Positions 18,062 to 26,015 of a DNA stretch of 64,000 nt are shown here, in pieces. This stretch comes from Rhodothermales bacterium (GTDB taxonomy: Bacteria; Bacteroidota; Rhodothermia; Rhodothermales; UBA10348): NCBI GenBank assembly GCA_028284865.1, contig JANQQV010000008.1, positions 124,001 to 188,000 of the forward strand, given 5' to 3'. The notes beneath the pieces are model-generated. The model was not told where the DNA came from. It did not search any database and saw only the letters and a list, made by a program, of their open reading frames with translations. The position numbers and the translations under genes were made by a program. Within the stretch, counting starts at the first letter, position 1, and every line of letters begins with the position of its first letter.

Positions 18062-18865
18062 ATGTCCCGCACCTACACCAAGAAGGAAGTCGAAGAAATT
18101 CTGCGTCGCGCCGCCCAATCAACGGCCGAAGCACAGGATGAGCGCAGCCAGGACTCCGGTCTTTCGATCGAAGACCTCGTTGAAATCGGCACCGAGTCCG
18201 GTCTGGACCCGGCGGAAATCGTTCGAGCGGCGCAAGGACTGGACCAAGGCGACTCTCGGACCTACCAGCAGACCCTGCTGGGGATGGACATCAGTGCCTC
18301 GCATTCGGTTAGACTGCCCGGCCGCATTACGGATGAAGAGTGGCGATCCCTTGTCTCCGACTGCCGGAAGACGTTCTATGCCAAGGGCAACGTGGTGGAA
18401 ACGGGACCGCTGAAGGAGTGGTCAAACGGTAACCTGCATGTGACCACTGAGCCCGAAGGCGATGACACGCTGTTGACGTTCAGGACCCACCGAAGCGCCG
18501 CCGCCTCCCTTCTTGGCGCTGCGGGCAGCGCCCTGTTCATCACGCTGATGATGTCGACCCGGTTGTGGTCGGGTGAATTCCTCGAAGGCGGTTTCTTCGT
18601 CATGCTGGGCATGTTGGGCACGACTTCCATCGTTCTGGCTCTGATGGGCACCCTTGGTACGAAACGATGGGCGCGCACTCGAAAAGAGCAGATGCAGCAA
18701 CTTGCAGCGCGGGCAGGTGCTCGGCGGGCCGAGGAGACAGGAAAAGAGAAGGCATCCGTGGTGGAAGCACTTCCTCAGGCTGAACCACGGATCTCGCTGG
18801 AAAGTGAACCCTTGCAGGAAGAACCCAGCGAAGAACGCATCACGGCAAGGCACCGAGAACGATAG
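18062..18865 (+). CDS. Unnamed two-helix membrane protein, paralog of the one at 37457
   Basis: A 267-residue protein I cannot name. Residues 1-65 are charged helices with the pattern Y-(T/S)-x2-E-(V/I), then GLSIEDLVEIGTESGLDPAEI, a motif seen in DUF1707/SHOCT-like N-terminal domains. A middle beta-rich part (DEEWRSLVSDCRKTFYAKGN, then LKEWSNGN) is followed by two membrane helices at about residues 145-195 and a basic, then acidic cytoplasmic tail. The protein at 37457 on the other strand has the same layout and aligned motifs (DDDAWADIVMELRRSVSASG, MREWKS), so this is a small family within the genome. Confidence 0.75.
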   Translation: MSRTYTKKEVEEILRRAAQSTAEAQDERSQDSGLSIEDLVEIGTESGLDPAEIVRAAQGLDQGDSRTYQQTLLGMDISASHSVRLPGRITDEEWRSLVSDCRKTFYAKGNVVETGPLKEWSNGNLHVTTEPEGDDTLLTFRTHRSAAASLLGAAGSALFITLMMSTRLWSGEFLEGGFFVMLGMLGTTSIVLALMGTLGTKRWARTRKEQMQQLAARAGARRAEETGKEKASVVEALPQAEPRISLESEPLQEEPSEERITARHRER

Positions 18866-18899
18866 GTCGCCTTGATCGGGCAGCGTCGGATTGTGAAAA

Positions 18900-18933
18900 C
18901 CCTCCGAAAGCCGCTTCTGATGCTTTCAGAGGG
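18900..18933 (+). terminator. Hairpin after the membrane protein gene, weak terminator candidate
   Basis: Arms CCCTCCGAAAGC and GCTTTCAGAGGG pair over 12 bp with one mismatch and a ten-base loop. No T-run follows, so termination strength is doubtful. It separates the 18062 gene from tig. Confidence 0.45.
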
Positions 18934-19047
18934 CGAACTACCCCAAGAATCCGTGGTAGATGACGGGCTCTACTCTTCTGCGAAGATTGGCGACTCCCTG
19001 ATCGGGCGTTGTCCAGAAGAGACTCCCACCTTATTGCCCGCTAGCCG

Positions 19048-20349
19048 ATGCAGACCGAGATCAGAAACATCAACGACGTTGAGCTCGAATTTGAGTTGAA
19101 CGCCACCGCCGAAGACCTGGCTCACGAAATCAACGAAGCCATCCGTCGTCAGCGCGTTCGCACGACCCTGAAGGGCTTCCGCCCGGGCAAAGTGCCGACC
19201 GGCATGGTCAAGAAGATGTACGGCAAAGCGCTGGCTTATGGTGTTGCCGAGGATCGCGTCCAGCAGACGTTCCGCAGCGAAGTACTCGAAGGCGACAGTG
19301 CGTACGATGTGCTTGGCCAGCCAACGATCACCGAGTTGGACTACGACTACGAAGGCGACCTGAAAGCGGTCGTCAGCTTCGGCATTCGCCCGAAGGTGGA
19401 GCTGAAGGATGTTTCGAAGGTGAAGATCTCGAAGCTGGTTCACGAGATCACCGACGAGGATGTTGACAAGGAGGTGGAGCACCTGCTGGCACAGCACGCA
19501 GACTTGACCCCGGATGACGGTCCAGCCAAGAAGGACTCCTATGTCATCGTGGACATGCAGCGTCTGGATGGCAAGAAAGGTGATCCGATCGAAGGTGAGA
19601 AGCAGGAAGGCGTGCCGTTCCTCCTCTCCGACGAAAACCTCATGCCGGAGCTTCGCAAAGCGGTGACCGGCATGAAGATCGACAAGACCAAAGAGGTTGC
19701 GCTTCCAGGACCGGAAGGCGAAGACGACCGCTACTACGCTGTCACGCTCAAGGAAGTGAAGATCCGCGAGCTTCCAGAGCTGGACGACGAGATGGTCAAG
19801 AAAGTGACCAACGACCAGGTCGAAACCGCAGAAGCGCTCAAGGAGCAGATCCGCGAGCAGCTTGTGGACGGCTGGAATCAGCGCAGCCGGGAGTACTTCC
19901 AGTCCGACGCCATCGAAAAGCTGATCGACATGCACGAATTCGAGGTCCCGAGCTCGGTTGTCGAGATGTACCTCGATGCCTACGTCAACGAGATCAAGTC
20001 GAAGAACAACGACGAGCTGCCCGAAGGCTTCAACGAAGCAGGCTATCGCGAAGGCCGCAAGGAAGAAGCCGCAAATCAGGCGCGTTGGATGTTCATTCGC
20101 GATGCCATCGTGGCCGAGCATGGCTTTGAAGTCACCGACGAAGACCGCGACGAGCACTTCGAGAAGATGGGCGCCCAGGGTGGATTCTCTGGCGACATGA
20201 TGCGCTCATACTACCAGTCCATGCCGCAGCTAATGGACCAGGTCGACCAGGGCATCCTCTCGACGAAAGTCTTTGGTTGGCTGGAAGGCCAGATGAAGGT
20301 CACCGAGAAGGACAAGGACGCGTACGAGAAGGAAATGAAGAAGGGCTGA
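19048..20349 (+). CDS. tig: Trigger factor (ribosome-bound chaperone)
   Basis: Trigger factor binds nascent chains at the ribosome exit tunnel. The 433-residue protein has the ribosome-binding domain with GFRPGKVPTGMVKKMYG at residues 45-60 (the GFRxGxxP signature). A central FKBP-like prolyl isomerase domain follows (about 155-245, with VPFLLSDENLMPEL), and then a helical C-terminal arm domain. The arm is normal length and rich in charged residues. It precedes clpP by about 170 bases, the conserved tig-clpP order. Confidence 0.96.
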   Translation: MQTEIRNINDVELEFELNATAEDLAHEINEAIRRQRVRTTLKGFRPGKVPTGMVKKMYGKALAYGVAEDRVQQTFRSEVLEGDSAYDVLGQPTITELDYDYEGDLKAVVSFGIRPKVELKDVSKVKISKLVHEITDEDVDKEVEHLLAQHADLTPDDGPAKKDSYVIVDMQRLDGKKGDPIEGEKQEGVPFLLSDENLMPELRKAVTGMKIDKTKEVALPGPEGEDDRYYAVTLKEVKIRELPELDDEMVKKVTNDQVETAEALKEQIREQLVDGWNQRSREYFQSDAIEKLIDMHEFEVPSSVVEMYLDAYVNEIKSKNNDELPEGFNEAGYREGRKEEAANQARWMFIRDAIVAEHGFEVTDEDRDEHFEKMGAQGGFSGDMMRSYYQSMPQLMDQVDQGILSTKVFGWLEGQMKVTEKDKDAYEKEMKKG

Positions 20350-20522
20350 TCGCTCTCCTTCGTCCTTCAGACGACCTGAAATCCCGACCGTCGCTCACAT
20401 CGTGACGACCTTCAGCATCGGCGGAACCCGTCGATAACAGGACTGGTTCGAACCTGCGTTTGCCACCGGCGTGAGCAGACTCAGCGGACCCTCATTCCCA
20501 TTCAGCCCAATCCAGCGTCCCG

Positions 20523-21224
20523 ATGGTCGAAGATTTTCTCAAGTTCTCGAAGAGCCTCAACAGCACCACGATTCCGAGCAGCATTTACAGCGGCGGATTC
20601 CAGAATGCGCCGATCAGTCAGCTCGTACCGATGGTCGTTGAGCAGTCGAGCCGCGGCGAGCGGGCCTATGACATCTTCAGCCGATTGCTGAAGGATCGCA
20701 TCATCATGCTGGGTACGCCCATCAATGATGCCATCGCCAACCTGATGGTTGCCCAGCTGCTCTTCCTGACCTCGGAAGATCCCGAGCGTGACATCAACAT
20801 CTATGTCAACTCCCCTGGCGGATCGGTGGACAGCGGCCTGGCCATCTACGACACGATGCAGTACATCTCATGTGATGTATCAACGATCTGTGTCGGCCTT
20901 GCTGCCTCCATGGGCGCTGTCTTGTTGACGGCCGGAACAACGGGTAAGCGCGCATCGCTGCCCAACTCACGCATCATGATCCACCAGCCGCTCGGTGGCG
21001 CGCAGGGTCAGGCCTCGGACATCGAAATCCAGGCACGTGAGATCCTGAAAATGAAGAGCTCGCTCTACGGCATTCTCTCTCATCACACAGGACAGCCGCA
21101 GGACAAAGTCACGGAAGACGGCGATCGCGACTACTGGATGAGCGCACAGGAAGCCAAGGACTACGGTCTGATTGACAACGTCCTCGTTCCTGGCGAAATG
21201 AAGAAGAAGAGCGACAAAGAGTAG
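20523..21224 (+). CDS. clpP: ATP-dependent Clp protease proteolytic subunit ClpP
   Basis: ClpP forms the double-heptamer peptidase chamber that degrades proteins unfolded by ClpX or ClpA. The 233-residue protein has the catalytic triad at normal spacing: Ser129 in GLAASMGA, His154 in MIHQPLGG, Asp203 in DRDYWM. The N-terminal 30 residues are a propeptide-like extension before [21 protein letters not shown]. No clpX follows, unlike the usual tig-clpP-clpX order; a strong terminator ends the transcript 50-80 bases downstream. Confidence 0.97.
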   Translation: MVEDFLKFSKSLNSTTIPSSIYSGGFQNAPISQLVPMVVEQSSRGERAYDIFSRLLKDRIIMLGTPINDAIANLMVAQLLFLTSEDPERDINIYVNSPGGSVDSGLAIYDTMQYISCDVSTICVGLAASMGAVLLTAGTTGKRASLPNSRIMIHQPLGGAQGQASDIEIQAREILKMKSSLYGILSHHTGQPQDKVTEDGDRDYWMSAQEAKDYGLIDNVLVPGEMKKKSDKE

Positions 21225-21277
21225 CCGCTCTATTCGGCGCAGCAACGCCGAGGTCGGCGCAAGTTTTGCGAAAGGAA

Positions 21278-21307
21278 GGGGGAGCGCGACGCGCTCCCCC
21301 TTTTTTT
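21278..21307 (+). terminator. Intrinsic terminator of clpP
   Basis: Perfect 10-bp stem GGGGGAGCGC / GCGCTCCCCC with a three-base loop, followed by seven T residues. This is a textbook rho-independent terminator. Confidence 0.97.
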
Positions 21308-21351
21308 GTACCCGTTGAGCATGCAAACAGGCGATTGAGGGTATTTCAGTA

Positions 21352-21370
21352 TACATTGTTCATCAATGTA
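21352..21370. promoter_or_regulatory. Candidate PadR operator upstream of the padR-permease module
   Basis: Perfect inverted repeat TACATTG-N5-CAATGTA, 63 bases upstream of the padR start. PadR-family dimers such as LmrR and PadR bind spaced ACAT/ATGT dyads, which this matches. Autoregulation of the module is likely. Confidence 0.7.
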
Positions 21371-21432
21371 ACTTGATCAGCCAGGTACCCGTACCCGAGT
21401 TCAATCACCTCGCATATCTCCGTTGATTCGCC

Positions 21433-21777
21433 ATGATCGTTTCCCGCGAATTGGTGGGCGCCTCTGTGCAGCCCATCATCCTTTCCATTCTGAACCAGCA
21501 GGACTCCTACGGCTACGCCATCATCAAGAAAGTGAAGCGCTATTCCTTTGGCGCACTGGAATGGAAAGACGGCTCCCTCTATCCCGTCCTGCATCGCATG
21601 GAAGACGAAGGGCTGATCGAGTCCTATTGGCAAGAGACAGAAACCGGTAGACGACGCAAATACTACCGCATCAAAGATGCCGGACACTCTCAGCTGGAAA
21701 TCGAGAAGCGTCAGTGGCTGCATGTCGACGCGGTCCTCGCTCATCTTTGGGGGCTACAGCCCCGCATCACCGGGTAG
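21433..21777 (+). CDS. PadR-family transcriptional regulator
   Basis: A 114-residue winged-helix repressor. It begins MIVSRELVGASVQPIILSIL and contains QDSYGYAIIKKVK, GALEWKDGSLYPVLHRME and YYRIKDAGHSQLEIEK, the classical PadR pattern. The helix-turn-helix is followed by a wing and one dimerisation helix. The stop is five bases before the permease start, so the regulator and permease form one unit. The paralogous pair at 39050-42039 has the same arrangement. The effector is unknown. Confidence 0.93.
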   Translation: MIVSRELVGASVQPIILSILNQQDSYGYAIIKKVKRYSFGALEWKDGSLYPVLHRMEDEGLIESYWQETETGRRRKYYRIKDAGHSQLEIEKRQWLHVDAVLAHLWGLQPRITG

Positions 21778-21782
21778 TCGCC

Positions 21783-24428
21783 ATGAAAGCATTCGACCTC
21801 GAACAAGCCATCTCTTTGTGGCGCACGTCGCTCAAGTCTTCCGGCAAGCTCCTGGAGGATGACATCGCCGAACTTGAAGACCATCTCCGCGGAGAGATCG
21901 AGGACAAAATCGAAGAAGGATCCACCGAACAGGCGGCCTTCCTTGAGGCCTCAGGCAACCTGGGGTATCGACCCGAACTCGAACGGGAATTCGGACTGGT
22001 CCGGTACGGCAGAAGAAAACGCGGTAGATCTCTGGTCGCCGCCTTCCGCTACCAGGGAAACATGATCCGGCACTATCTGAACGTGGCGCGCCGCAACATC
22101 TCCAGACACCCAGGAACTGCGGTCATCAACGTGGTTGGTCTGTCGCTGGCCTTGGCCATCTGCTTGGTCATTGGCGTGATGGTTCAGCATGAGTTGAGCT
22201 ACGACCGATTTCATGAGGAAGCCGATACCATTCACCGGGTCCACATTCATGATGAAAGTGGAATCCAGTCCACGGTACACGCATCACTCGCGGGTACATT
22301 GGAGGACAATTGGCCGAACGTCGAGTCCACAGCGCGCGTCTTCCGCCACTGGGAAACGCCTTTGGTTGGAAATGACGACACCGGCAATCTGGAGCCGCAC
22401 TTCTACTTCGCCGACCCATCGTTCCTGAACATGTTCGCATTTGACGTGCGCAGCGGTGATTCAGACACTGCCCTATTACAGCCGTTCTCGGTGGCGGTGA
22501 CTGAGGCAATGGCCATGAAGTACTTCGGCCGTTTGGACGTCGTCGGGGAATCCCTCCTCTACAATAATCGGGTGACCTTTCAGATTACGGCCGTCCTGGA
22601 AGACCCGCCATCACACTCCCATCTGCAGCCGGACTTCATCGCCTCCCTATCATCCTTGCCCGAAGTCTCGTACGATCGCATCTTCGAGCAATGGTCCGTG
22701 TTCTACACCTACGTAAAGCTGTTGCCTGAAGCAGGCCCGGACGCGCCGTCAGCCATTCAGTCGGCTCTCCACGAGGTCACGCCAACCGTAGACCAGAGTG
22801 ACGAGGTCATATTGCTGCCGGTGTCGGACGTTCACTTGCACTCTCGCGCCATTACGGAGCTGGAACCCATTGGCAACTTCCGGAACGTCATCCTCATGGC
22901 CTCCATCGCGCTGTTGATCCTGCTGACAGCGGCCATAAACTATGTCAATCTGACTACAGCCCGAACGCTCAAGCGGGCGCGGGAGGTTGCCATTCGCAAA
23001 GTCTCAGGCGCTCGCAGGATTGAAATTGCCAATCAGCTGATCCTCGAGACACTCCTGATGGTCGCATTGTCCCTGGTCGCCGGAGTTGCTGTCCTTTTCG
23101 CGGTTGCCGACAAGCTCAATGGTGTCGCCGGTCTGAGCGTCTTCTCGACGGAATCGCTCGCCATCATGGCTGTGATCGGAGTGGTCCTTGCTGCAGTCCT
23201 TGGATTGGTCGCCGGGGGCTATCCGGCCATCTTCTTTTCCAGGTATCAACCCGCACGCGTCCTGAAGGGCGCTTTCATTTCCAGTACGTCTGGCCGCCGA
23301 TTGCGCAGTACCCTTGTTTTCGCCCAATTCGGCATTTCGTCCGTCCTGATAGTCCTGACCATGACCGTTTCACGGCAGATGGACCATGTCATGACCGCCG
23401 ATGTGGGATTCGATGCGACCAACGTGGTTTCCATTCCGGTGGCTGGCGGCGAGGCACGGGGTCAGTATGAAGCCTTGCGACAACAATGGATGACGCTTCC
23501 ATCTGTCACCTCCGTGGGCGTCAGCGCATCTGCCATTCCCGGCTTGCGTCACTCCGACGGCCACGCGGTCCGTCCATCGGGCTCCACTGACGAACCCGCA
23601 ATCGTTCAGCGAAATTGGGTCGACCGAGGCTACTTCGAAGTACTCGACATCGGATTCGAGGCTGGCGAAGCATTCGACGAGCGCATTGACGTAGCCGAGC
23701 AAACCATCATTCTCAATGTCGCCGCTGCTCGGCTGTTGGGCTGGGTCGATCCGGCTGACGCCATTGGGCAACTGGTCGACTTGAATCCAGGCTCTGAATC
23801 CGCCGCCCTTCGCGTGACAGGTGTAACTGAGGACTTCAATTATCAGTCCATGCACTCGCATATCGGCCCTCTGGTGTTCACCGCCGTGGACTTCCCGACC
23901 CGGGTTCTGGTCGAATTTGCAACGACGACCAATGCCGCAACCGTATCTGATTTGCTGCCAGGCTGGAATGCGATTACCAATCAACCCATGATGCCTTCGT
24001 ATCTGGAAGCTTCCTGGGCCGAGCTGTACAGCTCCGAGGCTCGATGGACCACCATTTTCAATCTGGCCAGCACGATCGCCTTGATCATCGCAGTTCTCGG
24101 CTTGTTCGGGCTGGCAGCGTTCACGTCCGAGAGCCGCAAACGTGAGATCGGCATTCGGAAAGCGCTCGGTGCGACCTCTTCGAGTATCATGGTGATGATC
24201 AGTCGCGACTTCGCTGCCATCATTCTGGTATCGCTCATCGTCACATCCCCCTTGGCGTTTTGGGTTGCCACCGAATGGCTGTCCTCATTTGCCTATCGGA
24301 CCTCCATCGGGATCGAGGTTTTCATCTGGAATGCCATCATTTTGCTCGCGACCGGATTGATCACCATCAGCTGGCACACATCTCGAGCAGCCCTGACAAG
24401 ACCAGCCATCACCTTGCGAAGCGAATAG
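21783..24428 (+). CDS. MacB-type ABC permease with N-terminal prefix domain
   Basis: An 881-residue membrane protein. Residues 1-80 are a soluble helical prefix domain (FDLEQAISLWRTSLKSSGK, then ELEDHLRGEIEDKIEEG), the permease prefix domain that co-occurs with PadR. Two FtsX/MacB units follow: helix 1 near residue 115 with a large periplasmic MacB-PCD domain and three helices ending in RAREVAIRKVSGA, then a second unit ending in KREIGIRKALGA. No ATPase gene is adjacent, so the ATPase must be shared or elsewhere. Families like this are common and expanded in Bacteroidota; substrate is unknown. Confidence 0.92.
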   Translation: MKAFDLEQAISLWRTSLKSSGKLLEDDIAELEDHLRGEIEDKIEEGSTEQAAFLEASGNLGYRPELEREFGLVRYGRRKRGRSLVAAFRYQGNMIRHYLNVARRNISRHPGTAVINVVGLSLALAICLVIGVMVQHELSYDRFHEEADTIHRVHIHDESGIQSTVHASLAGTLEDNWPNVESTARVFRHWETPLVGNDDTGNLEPHFYFADPSFLNMFAFDVRSGDSDTALLQPFSVAVTEAMAMKYFGRLDVVGESLLYNNRVTFQITAVLEDPPSHSHLQPDFIASLSSLPEVSYDRIFEQWSVFYTYVKLLPEAGPDAPSAIQSALHEVTPTVDQSDEVILLPVSDVHLHSRAITELEPIGNFRNVILMASIALLILLTAAINYVNLTTARTLKRAREVAIRKVSGARRIEIANQLILETLLMVALSLVAGVAVLFAVADKLNGVAGLSVFSTESLAIMAVIGVVLAAVLGLVAGGYPAIFFSRYQPARVLKGAFISSTSGRRLRSTLVFAQFGISSVLIVLTMTVSRQMDHVMTADVGFDATNVVSIPVAGGEARGQYEALRQQWMTLPSVTSVGVSASAIPGLRHSDGHAVRPSGSTDEPAIVQRNWVDRGYFEVLDIGFEAGEAFDERIDVAEQTIILNVAAARLLGWVDPADAIGQLVDLNPGSESAALRVTGVTEDFNYQSMHSHIGPLVFTAVDFPTRVLVEFATTTNAATVSDLLPGWNAITNQPMMPSYLEASWAELYSSEARWTTIFNLASTIALIIAVLGLFGLAAFTSESRKREIGIRKALGATSSSIMVMISRDFAAIILVSLIVTSPLAFWVATEWLSSFAYRTSIGIEVFIWNAIILLATGLITISWHTSRAALTRPAITLRSE

Positions 24429-24524
24429 TCAGTCGGAGCAGATTACATTGACGTAGATGATTTGAGCCTGGATCTTGTCCTTGCCAGTCTCATTCGCACG
24501 CCACCAAACATGCCTCCTGCCTGA

Positions 24525-25127
24525 ATGGCCGTATCACTTTCACCCACCACTTTGATTGGTACCGTAGTGTGCCTCGTCCCGTTGACTGAGAGCCACCTGG
24601 ACACGTTGTGCGACATCGGGTTATACCCAGGGATCTGGACCCATAGTCCGTGGCCGGTTCGAGACAGGAATGGAATGGCCAAGTACATCCAGAAGGCACT
24701 CGAAGGACGTGACAGCGGGCATATGCTACCGTTTGTCACCACACTGATCGAGAACGGTGAGGCCGTTGGTTGCACGCGTTTCGGTGCCATCGACCTGTTC
24801 AACAAGCGCATGGAAATCGGATGGACGTGGATCACGCCTGCCTGGCAGCGTACCGCAGTGAACACCGAAGCCAAACTCCTCATGCTCCGGTACGCATTTA
24901 ATGACGTGGGCTGCAACCGGGTCGAATGGAAGACGGACGCGCTGAATGAGCGATCACGCAATGCCATCCTGCGTCTCGGGGCCAAGTACGAAGGCCTCCA
25001 CCGATCACACATGGTCCGGGAAGACGGCTCCCTGCGTGATACGGTGTACTACAGCGTAACCAGGGAAGAATGGCCCGGCGTAGAGAGCCGACTCGAGAAG
25101 AAGCTTGCCGCATACGTACAGCGCTAA
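24525..25127 (+). CDS. GNAT-family N-acetyltransferase (RimJ/RimL-like)
   Basis: A 200-residue cytoplasmic acetyltransferase. LVPLTESHLDTLCDI at the start, MEIGWTWITPAWQRTAVNTE in the middle and FNDVGCNRVEWKTDALNERS with RNAILRLGAKYEGLHR further on are the RimJ/RimL GNAT pattern. The usual acetyl-CoA pyrophosphate loop (Q/RxxGxG/A) is replaced by QRTAVN, which is normal in this branch. The acceptor may be a ribosomal protein N-terminus, an antibiotic or a small amine. It stands alone after the permease gene. Confidence 0.92.
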   Translation: MAVSLSPTTLIGTVVCLVPLTESHLDTLCDIGLYPGIWTHSPWPVRDRNGMAKYIQKALEGRDSGHMLPFVTTLIENGEAVGCTRFGAIDLFNKRMEIGWTWITPAWQRTAVNTEAKLLMLRYAFNDVGCNRVEWKTDALNERSRNAILRLGAKYEGLHRSHMVREDGSLRDTVYYSVTREEWPGVESRLEKKLAAYVQR

Positions 25128-25219
25128 GCATCGATGTTATCCTGCCGTGAGGTTGGCGCTGTAACGGTGTCGCATATTTGCTTCACCTAGAACACCGTCA
25201 ATTCATGATGCTTGGTCCG

Positions 25220-25654
25220 ATGAAAATTTCGTTCCCCGTTCTTCTCCTACTCGTTTCCCTTGTGCTGGCAGGATGCAGCAGTGACTCCATGCCGACTTCA
25301 GTCGCGCCTGACGATCAGGAACAGGAGAATACCTCCAACTTCCGACGTGGAAACTGGGAGCCACTCAATGGCAAAGAGACGCAGGGCACCGCTTCCCTGG
25401 TAACCCTGGACGATGGGATGCTGCAGGTCGCTTTCTCGGATGATTTTTCCCTTTCCGACGGGCCTGGACTGTTCGTTTACCTCTCCAACGGCGAGACCCC
25501 ATCGACGGACTTCGTCAATCTTGGCGACTTCCTGAGCCCCATGGGAGCACAGACGTACAGCGTCCCGGATGGCGTTACGCTCGACTCGTACACACACGTC
25601 ATCGTGCATTGCGAGCCCTACGATGTCACGTTCGCCTTCGCTGCACTTCGCTGA
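25220..25654 (+). CDS. DM13-domain lipoprotein
   Basis: A 144-residue lipoprotein (signal to LVLAGCSS). The mature part is one DM13 domain: GTASLVTLDDGMLQVAFSDDF, then GPGLFVYLSNGE and YDVTFAFAAL. DM13 domains are thought to bind haem or act in redox/electron transfer, largely from bioinformatics. The frame is open to 25178, with ATG codons at 25205 and 25208; the ATG at 25220 gives the best signal peptide. The end overlaps the convergent membrane gene by 29 bases. Confidence 0.85.
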   Translation: MKISFPVLLLLVSLVLAGCSSDSMPTSVAPDDQEQENTSNFRRGNWEPLNGKETQGTASLVTLDDGMLQVAFSDDFSLSDGPGLFVYLSNGETPSTDFVNLGDFLSPMGAQTYSVPDGVTLDSYTHVIVHCEPYDVTFAFAALR

Positions 25655-26012
25655 TTGCGGTCCAAAGACCCAACAAGATTAGCCAACCTGAGATGATCGC
25701 AGTCCAGACTACCCAGCTCTGACCGTTGCCCGAGAAGGTCAATTCCACATTCCCTGCTTTCCAGATGGAAAACGGGTACCAGGAGATCGACAGGATCAGT
25801 CCGAGCCACGCCAGTTGACGTCGCCGTGTGAGGCGCGGCGCGTATCGGAGAAGCGCCCATGCGGTTGCCATGAGCATGCCCCAGGTCGCCACCGTACCCA
25901 ATGGGAATCCACCTGGTAGCCGGATCTCAAGCCAGCCCAAGCCCAGGATCAGACTGACCAGGCACAAGAGGATGAACCCCCAAATGAGGGGGTGAACCTT
26001 CCAGTTGGTCAT
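25626..26012 (-). CDS. Small four-helix membrane protein downstream of the LVIVD gene
   Basis: A 128-residue protein with four predicted membrane helices and short loops (WGFILLCLVSLILGLGWLE; LGTVATWGMLMATAWALL; QLAWLGLILSISW; WTAIISGWLILLGLW) and a basic C-terminus. I do not recognise the family. It begins three bases after the stop of the LVIVD-repeat gene and so shares its transcript. It could anchor or help secrete that protein, but there is no direct sign of this. Its end overlaps the DM13 gene on the other strand. Confidence 0.7.
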   Translation of the reverse strand: MTNWKVHPLIWGFILLCLVSLILGLGWLEIRLPGGFPLGTVATWGMLMATAWALLRYAPRLTRRRQLAWLGLILSISWYPFSIWKAGNVELTFSGNGQSWVVWTAIISGWLILLGLWTAISEVQRRRT

Positions 26013-26015
26013 GCG

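Noticed and set aside
18970-20157. A 395-residue open frame on the - strand
   Set aside because: It is antisense to tig, which has its full family signature.
20445-20454. GGTTCGAACC, which resembles a tRNA T-arm
   Set aside because: No acceptor, D or anticodon stem can be drawn around it; it is a simple palindrome between tig and clpP.
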